Source of the DNA: JALOOB01 sp964387985
GTDB lineage: Bacteria; Chloroflexota; Anaerolineae; CG2-30-64-16
DNA: 64,000 bases
Direction of reading: 5' to 3'
NCBI GenBank assembly: GCA_964387985.1
Contig: CAYLZG010000003.1
Location: 19,753-83,752 of the forward strand
Part shown: in pieces, positions 37,076-44,967 of the stretch
How positions within the stretch are numbered: the first letter of the stretch is position 1
Layout: each line of letters opens with the position of its first letter
Notes under the pieces: model-generated
The model's database searches: none
Told to the model about the DNA's origin: nothing
Seen by the model: only the letters and a program-made list of their open reading frames with translations
Program-made: the position numbers and the translations under genes

Positions 37076-37645
37076 CTAAGGCATGATCTCCGCGATCCGC
37101 TGTTCGAGTTCTGCTTCGCCGAGCGGGCCCACCTTGCGGCAGCCGACGATGTTACCCTGCGGATCGATGAAGAAGGTTTCGGGCACGCCTCGGATGGTAT
37201 AGCGTTTCGAGATCTTGCTGGCGAGATCCGGCCCGTTCGGATAGGAGATGTCGAACTTCTCCAGATAACGCTTCGCCGCGGGATCCTGGTCCAGGTAATC
37301 CACGCCGACAAACATGATGCCCTGGTCCTTATACTTTCGCCATGCAGCTTCAAGTGCAGCAGCCTCTTCTTCGCAGGGCTTGCACCAGCTTGCCCAGAAG
37401 TTGAGGACGACACCCTTGCCGCGCAGGTCGGCCAGGCTGAGCGTGTCGCTTGCCCATGGAGCCTGGTATTCAGCGAAGAGTGAGAGACTCAGGTCAGGCG
37501 CGGGCTCATCGCAGAGCGCCTTTTGCGGCGGCTTGATCAGCATCACCGCAAGCAGGCCGCCCAGGAAGAGCACGCCAATGCCCATGACAATTGCGAAGGC
37601 AGGCACTCTGCGCGCAGCAGTGGGAGATGTGTCTTCGGTGGTCAT
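37076..37645 (-). CDS. ccmG: CcmG/TlpA-type thiol-disulfide oxidoreductase
   Basis: A 189-residue membrane-anchored thioredoxin-fold protein. One N-terminal helix (about residues 16-36) is followed by NFWASWCKPCEEEAAAL with the redox CxxC (about residues 85-88) and the cis-proline loop GVPETFFIDPQGNIVG (about 153-168). It reduces disulfides in apocytochromes outside the membrane so that haem can be attached. The gene lies ten bases after ccmH and before ccmF, the normal neighbourhood. Confidence 0.9.
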   Translation of the reverse strand: MTTEDTSPTAARRVPAFAIVMGIGVLFLGGLLAVMLIKPPQKALCDEPAPDLSLSLFAEYQAPWASDTLSLADLRGKGVVLNFWASWCKPCEEEAAALEAAWRKYKDQGIMFVGVDYLDQDPAAKRYLEKFDISYPNGPDLASKISKRYTIRGVPETFFIDPQGNIVGCRKVGPLGEAELEQRIAEIMP

Positions 37646-37655
37646 TCTTGCTCTG

Positions 37656-38147
37656 TCATTCCATCCCGCGTAACTCTTTGTCGACGCGTTTCATATAGTC
37701 GTCCGTTTCCTCGCCAGCTTGCCCGCGCGCGCCAGATCCGGAGGCAGGTGAGGCTGCAATCAAGGTGCGTCGCTTGCGCCACGTCATCACCAGGTATGCC
37801 ATCCACCCAAGGCCAACGATGGCAGCCAGGATCGGGAAGAGCCAGGCAATCAGGTTGAAACCCTCGCGTGACGGTTGGCCGAGCACAACATCGCCGTATT
37901 GCGTGACGAAATAGGCTTTGATCGAATCCGTACTCTCGCCGGCCTCCAGCTTGTCAGCGATGACTTCCTTCATCTGTATGCACGCCTGAAGCTCGCAGTT
38001 ATCGAGCCGGACGCCGTTGCACAACGGGCACCACAACTCGCGAGCCACTGCATTTATTTCGTTTGGCGTTGGCGTCTGCGCGAGTGCCGGTGCTGACCAC
38101 ACCAGCAACGCGACCACGACTAAGGCCAACCGCGCCATGTAGCGCAT
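37656..38147 (-). CDS. ccmH: Cytochrome c biogenesis protein CcmH/CycL
   Basis: A 163-residue exported protein: signal peptide (to about residue 24), then ARELWCPLCNG (CxxC about residues 40-43), the three-helix domain ending YFVTQYGDVVLGQPSREGF, and one C-terminal membrane helix (LIAWLFPILAAIVGLGWMAYLV). It keeps apocytochrome thiols reduced with CcmG. Two extra cysteines (DNCELQACIQM) near residue 52 are unusual. ATG 38147 follows AGGAGG by six bases. Confidence 0.9.
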   Translation of the reverse strand: MRYMARLALVVVALLVWSAPALAQTPTPNEINAVARELWCPLCNGVRLDNCELQACIQMKEVIADKLEAGESTDSIKAYFVTQYGDVVLGQPSREGFNLIAWLFPILAAIVGLGWMAYLVMTWRKRRTLIAASPASGSGARGQAGEETDDYMKRVDKELRGME

Positions 38148-38200
38148 TCACAACCTCCTGATCCGCATCCCACAAGGGATCTCGTTCGCGCTCCGGCCGC

Positions 38201-39166
38201 CTATGATCGCCGCGATGTTCCGCACTGGGAGCAGAACCGGTCTTCAGCGCGTAATGGGTGCCCGCAGTTAGTGCAATATGCCGCCATTTGCTGCGCGGCA
38301 GATGTCGCAGGCGGCACGCCCGGCCGGGCACTTGCAGGCGCTTTTTTGCTGGCGCCAGCTGTGCGTTCGGATTCTGCAAACGACGGCCTTACGTGGCGCC
38401 GTTGCGACAGAATCCAATATGTCAGGCTTCCGGCCAGCAGCACAATGCCCAGGCCAATGAGCAGCCAGGGCAGCCACGGTGCTGAGCCGGCAGTGGTGGC
38501 CGTCTGAGTTGCGTTGCTCTGCACCGGTGAATCGGTCGTGGTCACGGCCAGCTGCGGAGCCGTCAATCCGGTGTCCGGCTTCGTGTACTTCAATTCAAGG
38601 CCGACGGTTTCACCGGCCGCAACGTTCTGGCGATTCAAGGTGTGGTAGGTCAGGCCATCACTGCCCTGTTGGGAATCCTCAGCCGCTGGCGTAAGGGCAA
38701 AGCCGATAGCGCGCGCCGGCTGCTGAACAGTGATGGTGAGCGACTTGATTGAATAGGGGCTGTCGAGCGTATACGATAGTGTGCGCTCATCGCCCGACGG
38801 CGGACGATCCAGATAGAACTCGAAATGGAAGTCGGCCGCGGGCAACTCATAAGTCAACTGGCCGTCCTTTATCTCGAAGGGCCGGTTGATGAGCGTGCCG
38901 GCCTCATCTTTGAAGGTGGCCTGCACGTTGCGGGCGCCAGATGGGATCGGAAACGCCACCTGGAGGGGAACCGTAGTTCCCGATTCGAAGCTGCCCGCAT
39001 AAATCACCAGGAGCCCAGGATCGTCATACTCGGGCCACAGGCGCAGTTCCGCCTGTTGGATGACGAGTGGATTTTGAGCACCAGCCGGCAGAGCCGGGGC
39101 GATCGCCAGCAACAGGATCACAGTGATGACGAGTGCTGCCGCGCCGGTTGAAACCTTCTGCATCAT
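38201..39166 (-). CDS. Exported beta-sandwich protein with C-terminal membrane helix and zinc ribbon
   Basis: A 321-residue protein. A signal peptide (about residues 5-30, ending LPAGA) leads into an outer beta-rich region (VIQQAELRLWPEYDDPGLLVIYAGSF, then ADFHFEFYLDRPPSG). After a linker come a transmembrane helix (PWLPWLLIGLGIVLLAGSLTYWIL, about residues 228-251) and a cytoplasmic tail with one zinc ribbon, CTNCGHPLRAEDRFCSQC. The same layout occurs in other genomes at the head of ccm clusters as an uncharacterised gene. It probably senses or scaffolds the cytochrome assembly system (inference). Either of two adjacent Met codons could start it; 39166 was chosen. Confidence 0.6.
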   Translation of the reverse strand: MMQKVSTGAAALVITVILLLAIAPALPAGAQNPLVIQQAELRLWPEYDDPGLLVIYAGSFESGTTVPLQVAFPIPSGARNVQATFKDEAGTLINRPFEIKDGQLTYELPAADFHFEFYLDRPPSGDERTLSYTLDSPYSIKSLTITVQQPARAIGFALTPAAEDSQQGSDGLTYHTLNRQNVAAGETVGLELKYTKPDTGLTAPQLAVTTTDSPVQSNATQTATTAGSAPWLPWLLIGLGIVLLAGSLTYWILSQRRHVRPSFAESERTAGASKKAPASARPGVPPATSAAQQMAAYCTNCGHPLRAEDRFCSQCGTSRRS

Positions 39167-39313
39167 AAAAGGAAACCGCTCCTCTGTCAGTCGCACGCAA
39201 ACCAGCATTATATCATAATCGATTTCGCATGCAAGACGAGACTCATTTGTCTTAAAAGTCACTTTGAATTAAGCTTAAAGAAACAGCATTTCGTTACAGG
39301 GGCGCGTCCTTTC

Positions 39314-39341
39314 TTGACTTTTTGCGTCATAACATTAACAT
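39314..39341 (+). promoter_or_regulatory. Promoter of the LysM/L,D-transpeptidase gene
   Basis: TTGACT (39314-39319), 16 bases, TAACAT (39336-39341), in an AT-rich island. Start codon at 39393 with GAGGAG upstream. Confidence 0.5.
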
Positions 39342-39392
39342 AAAAGCAAGTATTATTTTGTGGTTAGTCAGCCGTCACGAGAGGAGTGATAG

Positions 39393-40277
39393 ATGCATCG
39401 CGGAATCATCGGAACCGGTACTCTCAGCATTCGGCGGGCGAGGAGGGCAATACGGCTGGCGTTCGTCTTGCTGGCTCTGCTCTTGATCGGAGGCGCGTTC
39501 GCCCCTCAGGCCTTTGCCGCCCCGCCTCAGGATCAGGCTTCCTATGTAGTAAGTCCTGGGGATACGCTCACCGCAATCGCTGCCCGCTACGGCGTCTCGA
39601 CCAGCGCGCTCGCACGGGCCAACGGCATCAGCAACCCCAACCGTATCTACGTTGGTCAGAAACTGGTGATCCCCGGCGCCAGCAATGCCGGCTCCTCGCC
39701 CGCTGCGCCAAAACCGCCCAGCCAGGCGCCCGCAACCGGCACATATATCGTTCAGGCCGGCGACACCCTCTCCAAGATCGCTGCGCGCTACGGCACGACC
39801 GTACAGAAGCTGATGTCCCTGAATGGGCTGACCAATCCGAATCTGATCTGGGTGGGCCAGCGGCTCAAGGTGACTGGAACGGCCAGTGGCACGGCGGTCA
39901 AGCCCTCTGTTTCGGGCCCGGTCGCCGACCGTTGGATCGACATCAACTTAAGCCGCCAACGGTTGACGGCCTACCAGGGCAACACCGCTGTGTTCTCTTC
40001 GCTGATCAGTGGAGGCTTGCCGAATACTCCAACAGTGGTCGGCCGCTTCAAGATCTACACTAAGTTGCGCGCGACGCGCATGCGCGGCCCGGGCTATGAC
40101 CTGCCTGGGGTTCCCTATACCATGTATTTCTACAGGGGTTACGCGATTCACGGCACGTACTGGCACAGTAACTTCGGCCGTCCCATGAGCCACGGCTGTG
40201 TGAACATGCGCACCCAGGATGCCGCATGGTTGTACAGCTGGGCAGTGGTTGGAACGCCCGTCGTAACTCACTGGTAA
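39393..40277 (+). CDS. LysM-domain L,D-transpeptidase (YkuD)
   Basis: A 294-residue exported cell-wall enzyme. A signal peptide (to about residue 44) is followed by two LysM peptidoglycan-binding repeats, SYVVSPGDTLTAIAARYGVS (about 50-69) and TYIVQAGDTLSKIAARYGTT (about 113-132), and a YkuD domain from about residue 170. The catalytic motif is intact: HGTYWHSNFGRPMSHGCVNM (Cys about residue 268). It makes 3-3 peptidoglycan crosslinks or attaches proteins. A strong hairpin terminator follows, so it is monocistronic. A second LysM protein begins at 63.7 kb. Confidence 0.93.
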   Translation: MHRGIIGTGTLSIRRARRAIRLAFVLLALLLIGGAFAPQAFAAPPQDQASYVVSPGDTLTAIAARYGVSTSALARANGISNPNRIYVGQKLVIPGASNAGSSPAAPKPPSQAPATGTYIVQAGDTLSKIAARYGTTVQKLMSLNGLTNPNLIWVGQRLKVTGTASGTAVKPSVSGPVADRWIDINLSRQRLTAYQGNTAVFSSLISGGLPNTPTVVGRFKIYTKLRATRMRGPGYDLPGVPYTMYFYRGYAIHGTYWHSNFGRPMSHGCVNMRTQDAAWLYSWAVVGTPVVTHW

Positions 40278-40313
40278 TATCCTAGCAGAGCCGCTTCTTG
40301 GCCATCGATACAG

Positions 40314-40358
40314 AGTGCGGAGGCATTCGCCAGCACGGCGAATACCTCCGCACTTTTC
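40314..40358 (+). terminator. Terminator of the L,D-transpeptidase gene
   Basis: Arms of 18 bases, 40314-40331 and 40337-40354, pair with one mismatch (C/A) around a 5-base loop, followed by a short T-run. Very stable. Confidence 0.85.
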
Positions 40359-40510
40359 TGTCCCGGGCCGGACGACCAGATGCGGCCGGAAGTCCCGGTA
40401 TCGGAGGGGTTTGTCACCAGGATCACCTGTCATATGTTGTCTCAAGGCTTGCATTTGTTCACTCCTTGCATTATTCTTGATCAGAACTTATTCCAGGGTA
40501 GGGGTGGGCA

Positions 40511-41605
40511 ATGACTGATTTCTTCGCTGGCACATACTACGGCAATACCGTCAGCCAATGGCTCACGACTTTTCTGCTCATTCTCGGCGCGGTGATCCTC
40601 GGACGCATCCTCTACTGGATGCTTTCGCGGGGACTGAAAGCCTTCGCACGGCGCAGCAAGATCCGGCTGGACGAAATCTTGATCGACACCATGGAAGAAC
40701 CGGTGGTCGTGCTGTTGATCCTTTTCGGCGCGCGCACCGCGCTCCGCCGGCTGGTTCTGAGCGATGCTTTGGTGGCTGTGATCGACGGGGCGCTCGGTCT
40801 TATCTACGCTTTGGTGGCTGCCTGGCTTATCACACGGCTGTATGATGCCATCCACCGGCACTATCTGGCGCCTCTGGCATCGAAGACGAGTGGCGCCTTT
40901 GATGACCAGATCCTGCCGCTCATCCGCAGAGGCTTGCGCATCATCGTCTGGGTGCTTGCGATCATCATTGGCTTGAATAACGCGGGCTACGATGTAGGCA
41001 CGGTGCTGGCAGGATTGGGGATAGGCGGCCTGGCCTTTGCACTGGCCGCACAGGACACGGTCTCGAACATCTTCGGTGGCATCACGATCTTTGCTCAGAA
41101 ACCATTCCTCATCGGCGACCTCATCGAGTTTGAGGGCAAACAATACATCGTCAAAGAGATCGGCTGGCGCGCCACTACGGCTGAAGATTGGAATACCGGA
41201 TTCCGCGTGACGATCCCGAACTCGAAGTTCACCGGCGGCATTATTGCCAATGTGTCTTCTGAGCGGGGCTACTGGTGGGTCTATACGCTGCGACTTGCAC
41301 CGGATACGACGGCGGCGAGGATGGAACAGGCACTGCAGGACATACGCGATTCGGTCTGCTGTCACCCAGGCATCGACAATCACAAGGTGCGATTCGAGGC
41401 GATCGGCAACTATGCCATGGAAGTGCTGGTGTTATTCCATGTTAAGTCTTTCGACGACCGCTGGCAGGTCATCACCGATGCCAACCTCGATCTGCTGCGG
41501 CGGTTCGAATCTCACGGCATCCGGCTGGCTGCGCCCATCCATGTAAACGTGCTTCCCCCAACAAACGGCTCGGGGATGCACCATGAGCAGATCATTACCG
41601 GTTGA
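40511..41605 (+). CDS. Small-conductance mechanosensitive channel (MscS family)
   Basis: A 364-residue membrane channel. Three to four N-terminal helices are followed by the pore-lining TM3, LAGLGIGGLAFALAAQDTVSN (Gly/Ala ridge, about residues 170-190), the beta domain signature FGGITIFAQKPFLIGDLIEF and a cytoplasmic cage domain. It opens under membrane tension to release solutes on osmotic downshift. The last 11 bases overlap the convergent epimerase gene. MscL is also encoded in this window at 55.7 kb. Confidence 0.92.
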   Translation: MTDFFAGTYYGNTVSQWLTTFLLILGAVILGRILYWMLSRGLKAFARRSKIRLDEILIDTMEEPVVVLLILFGARTALRRLVLSDALVAVIDGALGLIYALVAAWLITRLYDAIHRHYLAPLASKTSGAFDDQILPLIRRGLRIIVWVLAIIIGLNNAGYDVGTVLAGLGIGGLAFALAAQDTVSNIFGGITIFAQKPFLIGDLIEFEGKQYIVKEIGWRATTAEDWNTGFRVTIPNSKFTGGIIANVSSERGYWWVYTLRLAPDTTAARMEQALQDIRDSVCCHPGIDNHKVRFEAIGNYAMEVLVLFHVKSFDDRWQVITDANLDLLRRFESHGIRLAAPIHVNVLPPTNGSGMHHEQIITG

Positions 41606-42539
41606 AGGCGCGTCCTCGCGCCGTGCGCTGGGCTTCATCGAGCAGGCGCGCCAGGCCGTCGCGCAGCTTCACCTTCGGCTTATAACCCAGCAGTCGTCGT
41701 GCGACCTCAAGGTCGGCGACGAGTCGCGGCAGACCACCGCCGAGCTTCGGATTGTGTATCACGTCGGGGCGTAGGCGCGTGATGTCCGACAGCGTGCGCA
41801 CCAGCTCGTCGAGGCTGGTTTCCTCACCAGATCCGACATTGATGACCATCCCGTCGACGTTGGTCGCATCAGATGCCGCAATCAGCATATCGACTACATC
41901 GTCGATATACACGAAGTCACGTGTCTGCCGTCCATCGCCATGGATGACGAGGGATGCCCCTGACTGAAGACATCTCACGAAGTGTGGGACGACCGGCGCA
42001 TGAACCGGCGGCACCCGCTGGCCTGGCCCATAGGCATTAAAGATGCGTAGCGCTACAGTAGTAATCTTGTACAGCTCGCCGAGCGCAAAGATGTAGTGCT
42101 CTGCAGCCAGCTTGCTGACCGCATAAGGGGCTTGCGGATGGGGCCAGGCTGATTCGGGCACCGGCTGGCGCGGCTGCGGCCCGTAGACCGTCGCTGAGGA
42201 GGCGAAAACCACGCGTTTTACGCCGGCATCACGTATCGCTTCAGCAAGGCTCACCGATCCACCGACATTGACGTCGTTGTATTCGCGCGGATAGAGCACC
42301 GACTCGGGCACGGCCACACGCGCGGCCAGGTGAAACACACAGTCCACCTTCTGCAGCAGGGTCCAGAGCTTCGGCCGATCCCGCACGTCGCCACGGGTGA
42401 ACGCTACTTGCGGATGAAGCCCGCTAGGGTCGCCAGCGCTCAGATCGTCCAGGACCCGGACATCATGGCCTTCGAGTACAAGCCGGTTGGCGAGGGCCGT
42501 GCCGATGAAGCCGGCACCCCCGGTGACCAGACACCGCAT
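41595..42539 (-). CDS. NAD-dependent sugar-nucleotide epimerase/dehydratase (extended SDR)
   Basis: A 314-residue extended SDR. The cofactor motif TGGAGFIGTALAN is at residues 7-19, the catalytic SSATVYG is at about 113-119, and Tyr-x-x-x-Lys is YAVSKLAAE (about 140). NAYGPGQRV follows, and the C-terminal DLEVARRLLGYKPKVKL is typical of UDP-glucose 4-epimerase-like proteins. Exact sugar unknown. It ends inside the 3' end of the MscS gene (11-base overlap on opposite strands). Confidence 0.88.
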   Translation of the reverse strand: MRCLVTGGAGFIGTALANRLVLEGHDVRVLDDLSAGDPSGLHPQVAFTRGDVRDRPKLWTLLQKVDCVFHLAARVAVPESVLYPREYNDVNVGGSVSLAEAIRDAGVKRVVFASSATVYGPQPRQPVPESAWPHPQAPYAVSKLAAEHYIFALGELYKITTVALRIFNAYGPGQRVPPVHAPVVPHFVRCLQSGASLVIHGDGRQTRDFVYIDDVVDMLIAASDATNVDGMVINVGSGEETSLDELVRTLSDITRLRPDVIHNPKLGGGLPRLVADLEVARRLLGYKPKVKLRDGLARLLDEAQRTARGRAFNR

Positions 42540-42685
42540 TCACTGCTCCCTTTTGTTTCATCTCGGTAGCGCCAGTATAACATAGCTCATGCGGCGGGGG
42601 GAACTACTGCCATCATGTATTGCAGGCTGCCAGAAAGAGGAGAAACGCGCGTCGCACCGCGCTCAGGGGGATTTTGACTGAACGT

Positions 42686-42714
42686 TTGTTGCTCGCCGTG
42701 TACGACGGTATAAT
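42686..42714 (+). promoter_or_regulatory. Promoter of aspS
   Basis: A perfect TATAAT (42709-42714) with TTGTTG (42686-42691) 17 bases upstream (3 of 6). Leader of about 38 bases. Confidence 0.5.
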
Positions 42715-42758
42715 GGCGTCGTTCCTGACACCGCCATTTTTCACGGAGTATCGTTATC

Positions 42759-44522
42759 ATGCTGAAATCTACGAATTGCGGGGATCTGCGACTCGAGAAC
42801 GCTGGCCAAACCGTTACGCTGGCCGGCTGGGTGCACCGCAGACGCGATCATGGTGCGCTGATCTTTCTGGATCTGCGCGACCGTTCCGGCATTGTGCAGA
42901 TCACTTGCGATCGGGAAGCCACCCCTGTCGCGCATGAAGTGCTCATGGGCATACGCTCGGAGTATGTGATTCAGATCACCGGTCAGGTCAAGCCGCGGCC
43001 AGAGGGACTGACCAATCCGAACATGGACACGGGCGAGGTCGAGGTCGTGGCAAGCGTGGCCCAGGTTCTCAATGAGGCAAAGACTCCCCCGTTCTACATC
43101 AACGAGGATGTCGAAATCGATGAGGCTTTGCGGCTCAAGTATCGCTATCTGGACCTACGGCGTCCTGCCATGCAGAAGAGCATCATACTGCGCCACAATG
43201 TCGTGAGCCTTATTCGAAGCTTTCTGAGCAACCGTGGCTTCCTCGAGATCGAAACACCGATGCTCATCAAGACAACGCCTGAGGGTGCGCGCGATTACGT
43301 GGTCCCCTCGCGCGTTCACCCGGGCAACTTCTATGCGTTGCCCCAGTCGCCGCAGCAGCTCAAGCAACTGCTTATGGTCGCGGGCTACGAGAAATACTTC
43401 CAGATCGCGCGCTGTTTCCGGGATGAGGATCTGCGAGCCGATCGCCAGCCTGAGTTTACGCAGCTCGATATGGAGCTGAGCTTCATCGAGCGCGACGACA
43501 TCATTGCCTTGATCAGCGAGCTTTATGCGGAGATCATCGAGCGTTTCGGCTCCAAGCCCGTCCTGGAAAAGCCCTTTCCTGTCCTGACCTACCAGGAGGC
43601 GATGGACAGGTACGGATCCGACAAGCCGGATCTGCGTTTCGGCATGGAGCACGTGGACCTGACTGACCTGGTGGCGGACAGTCCCTTCGGTGTCTTCTCG
43701 GGCGCGGTGGCGTCCGGCGGCAAGGTCAAGGGCATCGTGGCGCCCGCCTGTGCCGGGTATAGCCGCAAGGAACTCGACGATCTGGCCGACCTGGCCAGGC
43801 GTGCGGGCGCAAAAGGGCTGGTGCACATTGCTTACCGCGATGATGGCCCCAAATCGTCTGCGGCGAAGTTCCTGACCGAGGCGGACTTCGGTGCATTGCG
43901 TGAGCGATTGGGCGCGCAGACCGGTGACCTGGCCTTGATTGTAGCTGACGCAGATCCACTGGTAGTCGCCAGGAGCCTGGGCGACCTGCGAGTGACGCTG
44001 GGACGCCGGCTGGGCCTGGCGCGCAAAGACGCGCATGCGCTCTGCTGGGTGGTTGAATTTCCACTGCTTGAGTGGAACGCCGAGGAGATGCGCTGGACCG
44101 CCATGCATCACCCCTTCACTTCGGCCATGGATGAAGACTGGGATTTGCTCGATACTGGTCCCGGCAAGGGCCGCGCGAAGGCCTACGACATCGTCATGGA
44201 TGGTTGGGAAGTCGGCGGGGGTTCGATCCGGATCCACCAACGTCATCGCCAGTCTCAGATGTTCAAGGCTCTCGGAATCGGACCTGAGGAGGCCGAGGAG
44301 AAGTTCGGCCACTTGCTGGAAGCGTTCGAATATGGCGCCCCGCCGCATGGCGGCATTGCCACCGGAATCGACCGCACCGTGGCAATTCTTGCGGGTACCT
44401 CGTCGATTCGTGAGGTCATCGCTTTTCCGAAGACGGCATCTGCCACGGATCTGATGTTCCGCTCGCCGTCAACCATTTCGGAGCGGCAGCTCCAGGAACT
44501 GCATCTGGCGATCAAGGAGTGA
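42759..44522 (+). CDS. aspS: Aspartyl-tRNA synthetase, probably non-discriminating
   Basis: A 587-residue bacterial-type class II synthetase: N-terminal OB fold (GWVHRRRDHGALIFLDLRD), motif 2 FRDEDLRADRQPEFTQLD (about residues 225-242), GAD insertion (about 285-420), and motif 3 GIDRTVAIL (about 540). Residue 31 is His and residue 83 is Gly. In Pseudomonas aeruginosa AspRS these two positions were linked to relaxed tRNA choice (H31, G83), so this enzyme may also charge tRNA-Asn with Asp for later amidation by GatCAB (inference). It has a perfect -10 box upstream. Confidence 0.95.
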   Translation: MLKSTNCGDLRLENAGQTVTLAGWVHRRRDHGALIFLDLRDRSGIVQITCDREATPVAHEVLMGIRSEYVIQITGQVKPRPEGLTNPNMDTGEVEVVASVAQVLNEAKTPPFYINEDVEIDEALRLKYRYLDLRRPAMQKSIILRHNVVSLIRSFLSNRGFLEIETPMLIKTTPEGARDYVVPSRVHPGNFYALPQSPQQLKQLLMVAGYEKYFQIARCFRDEDLRADRQPEFTQLDMELSFIERDDIIALISELYAEIIERFGSKPVLEKPFPVLTYQEAMDRYGSDKPDLRFGMEHVDLTDLVADSPFGVFSGAVASGGKVKGIVAPACAGYSRKELDDLADLARRAGAKGLVHIAYRDDGPKSSAAKFLTEADFGALRERLGAQTGDLALIVADADPLVVARSLGDLRVTLGRRLGLARKDAHALCWVVEFPLLEWNAEEMRWTAMHHPFTSAMDEDWDLLDTGPGKGRAKAYDIVMDGWEVGGGSIRIHQRHRQSQMFKALGIGPEEAEEKFGHLLEAFEYGAPPHGGIATGIDRTVAILAGTSSIREVIAFPKTASATDLMFRSPSTISERQLQELHLAIKE

Positions 44523-44659
44523 GCCCGATCTGTTTTGATCCCGATGCCATGTTTTGCGTTTTGCGCGTTTGTCAGGGCTATGGTAGCATCATCTCACAGT
44601 GCCCTGCGGTGCTCGTGATGTTCCGTAGACGTTTTGAGCCAACATGATAACTAAGGGAG
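44523..44659. other. Intergenic stretch after aspS
   Basis: No gene, terminator or repeat is recognised between the aspS stop and the start of the structured element at 44660. If that element is an IscB-type RNA, its guide would lie in the bases just before 44660. Confidence 0.4.
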
Positions 44660-44812
44660 CTGGCTTCGGGTGGCGATGCAATAGCCCCCCATGCGGCGCA
44701 AGCTGCGTGGGCAGGGCAAAGCTGAACCGGCGATAAGGCCCCCACCTGCGCAAGCAGGTTCAAAACCAGCGAACACACGGCGCAGCGGGGAACCTGCAAG
44801 ACGAAAGGGCCG
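44660..44812 (+). ncRNA. Structured RNA element truncated by a gap, HEARO/omegaRNA-like
   Basis: Nested helices are visible. GGCU (44662-44665) can pair with AGCC (44683-44686). GCCC (44684-44687) pairs with GGGC (44714-44717) around CCCATGCGGC-GCAA-GCTGCGTGGG (44688-44711). GCTG (44721-44724) pairs with CAGC (44767-44770) around ACCTGC-GCAA-GCAGGT (44744-44759). Both inner hairpins have GCAA (GNRA) loops and several helices use G-U pairs, which favours RNA over chance. The order GGCUUC, GGGCAAAGCUGAACC, GUUCAAAACCAGCG, GGGGAACC, GACGAAAGG recalls IscB-associated HEARO RNAs as I remember them. The assembly gap starts at once, so a following ORF could be missing. Family assignment is tentative. 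Confidence 0.5.
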
Positions 44813-44853
44813 NNNNNNNNNNNNNNNNNNNNNNNNNNNNNNNNNNNNNNNNN
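44813..44853. other. Assembly gap (41 N)
   Basis: A run of N directly after the structured RNA element. Repeated elements commonly break assemblies at such points; the true length is unknown. Confidence 0.99.
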
Positions 44854-44900
44854 ATGCTTGCATCCGGCGGCCTTATTGTGATTGCCGCTCCAAAATGCCC

Positions 44901-44930
44901 TTGACACGGCGATTTGCGCTGTGCTATTCT
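44901..44930 (+). promoter_or_regulatory. Promoter of the MBL hydrolase gene
   Basis: A perfect TTGACA (44901-44906), 18 bases, TATTCT (44925-44930, 4 of 6). Transcription would begin near 44937, 31 bases before the GTG start. Confidence 0.6.
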
Positions 44931-44967
44931 TGCGGCGTAACCCAACAAAGGGGGAGCCTGACAGCCT

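Noticed and set aside
41595..41605. Overlap of the MscS and epimerase 3' ends as a possible frameshift error
   Set aside because: Both proteins end naturally, with full family length; an 11-base convergent overlap is ordinary.
42709..42741. Hairpin AATGGCG...CGCCATT plus T-run before aspS as an attenuator
   Set aside because: Its left arm overlaps the -10 box and would not be transcribed from that promoter, so it cannot form in the RNA.
44691..44812. Short coding frames across the structured element
   Set aside because: Both strands give Arg/Pro-rich or Cys/Ala-rich translations with no motif, while base pairing with GNRA loops explains the sequence as RNA.
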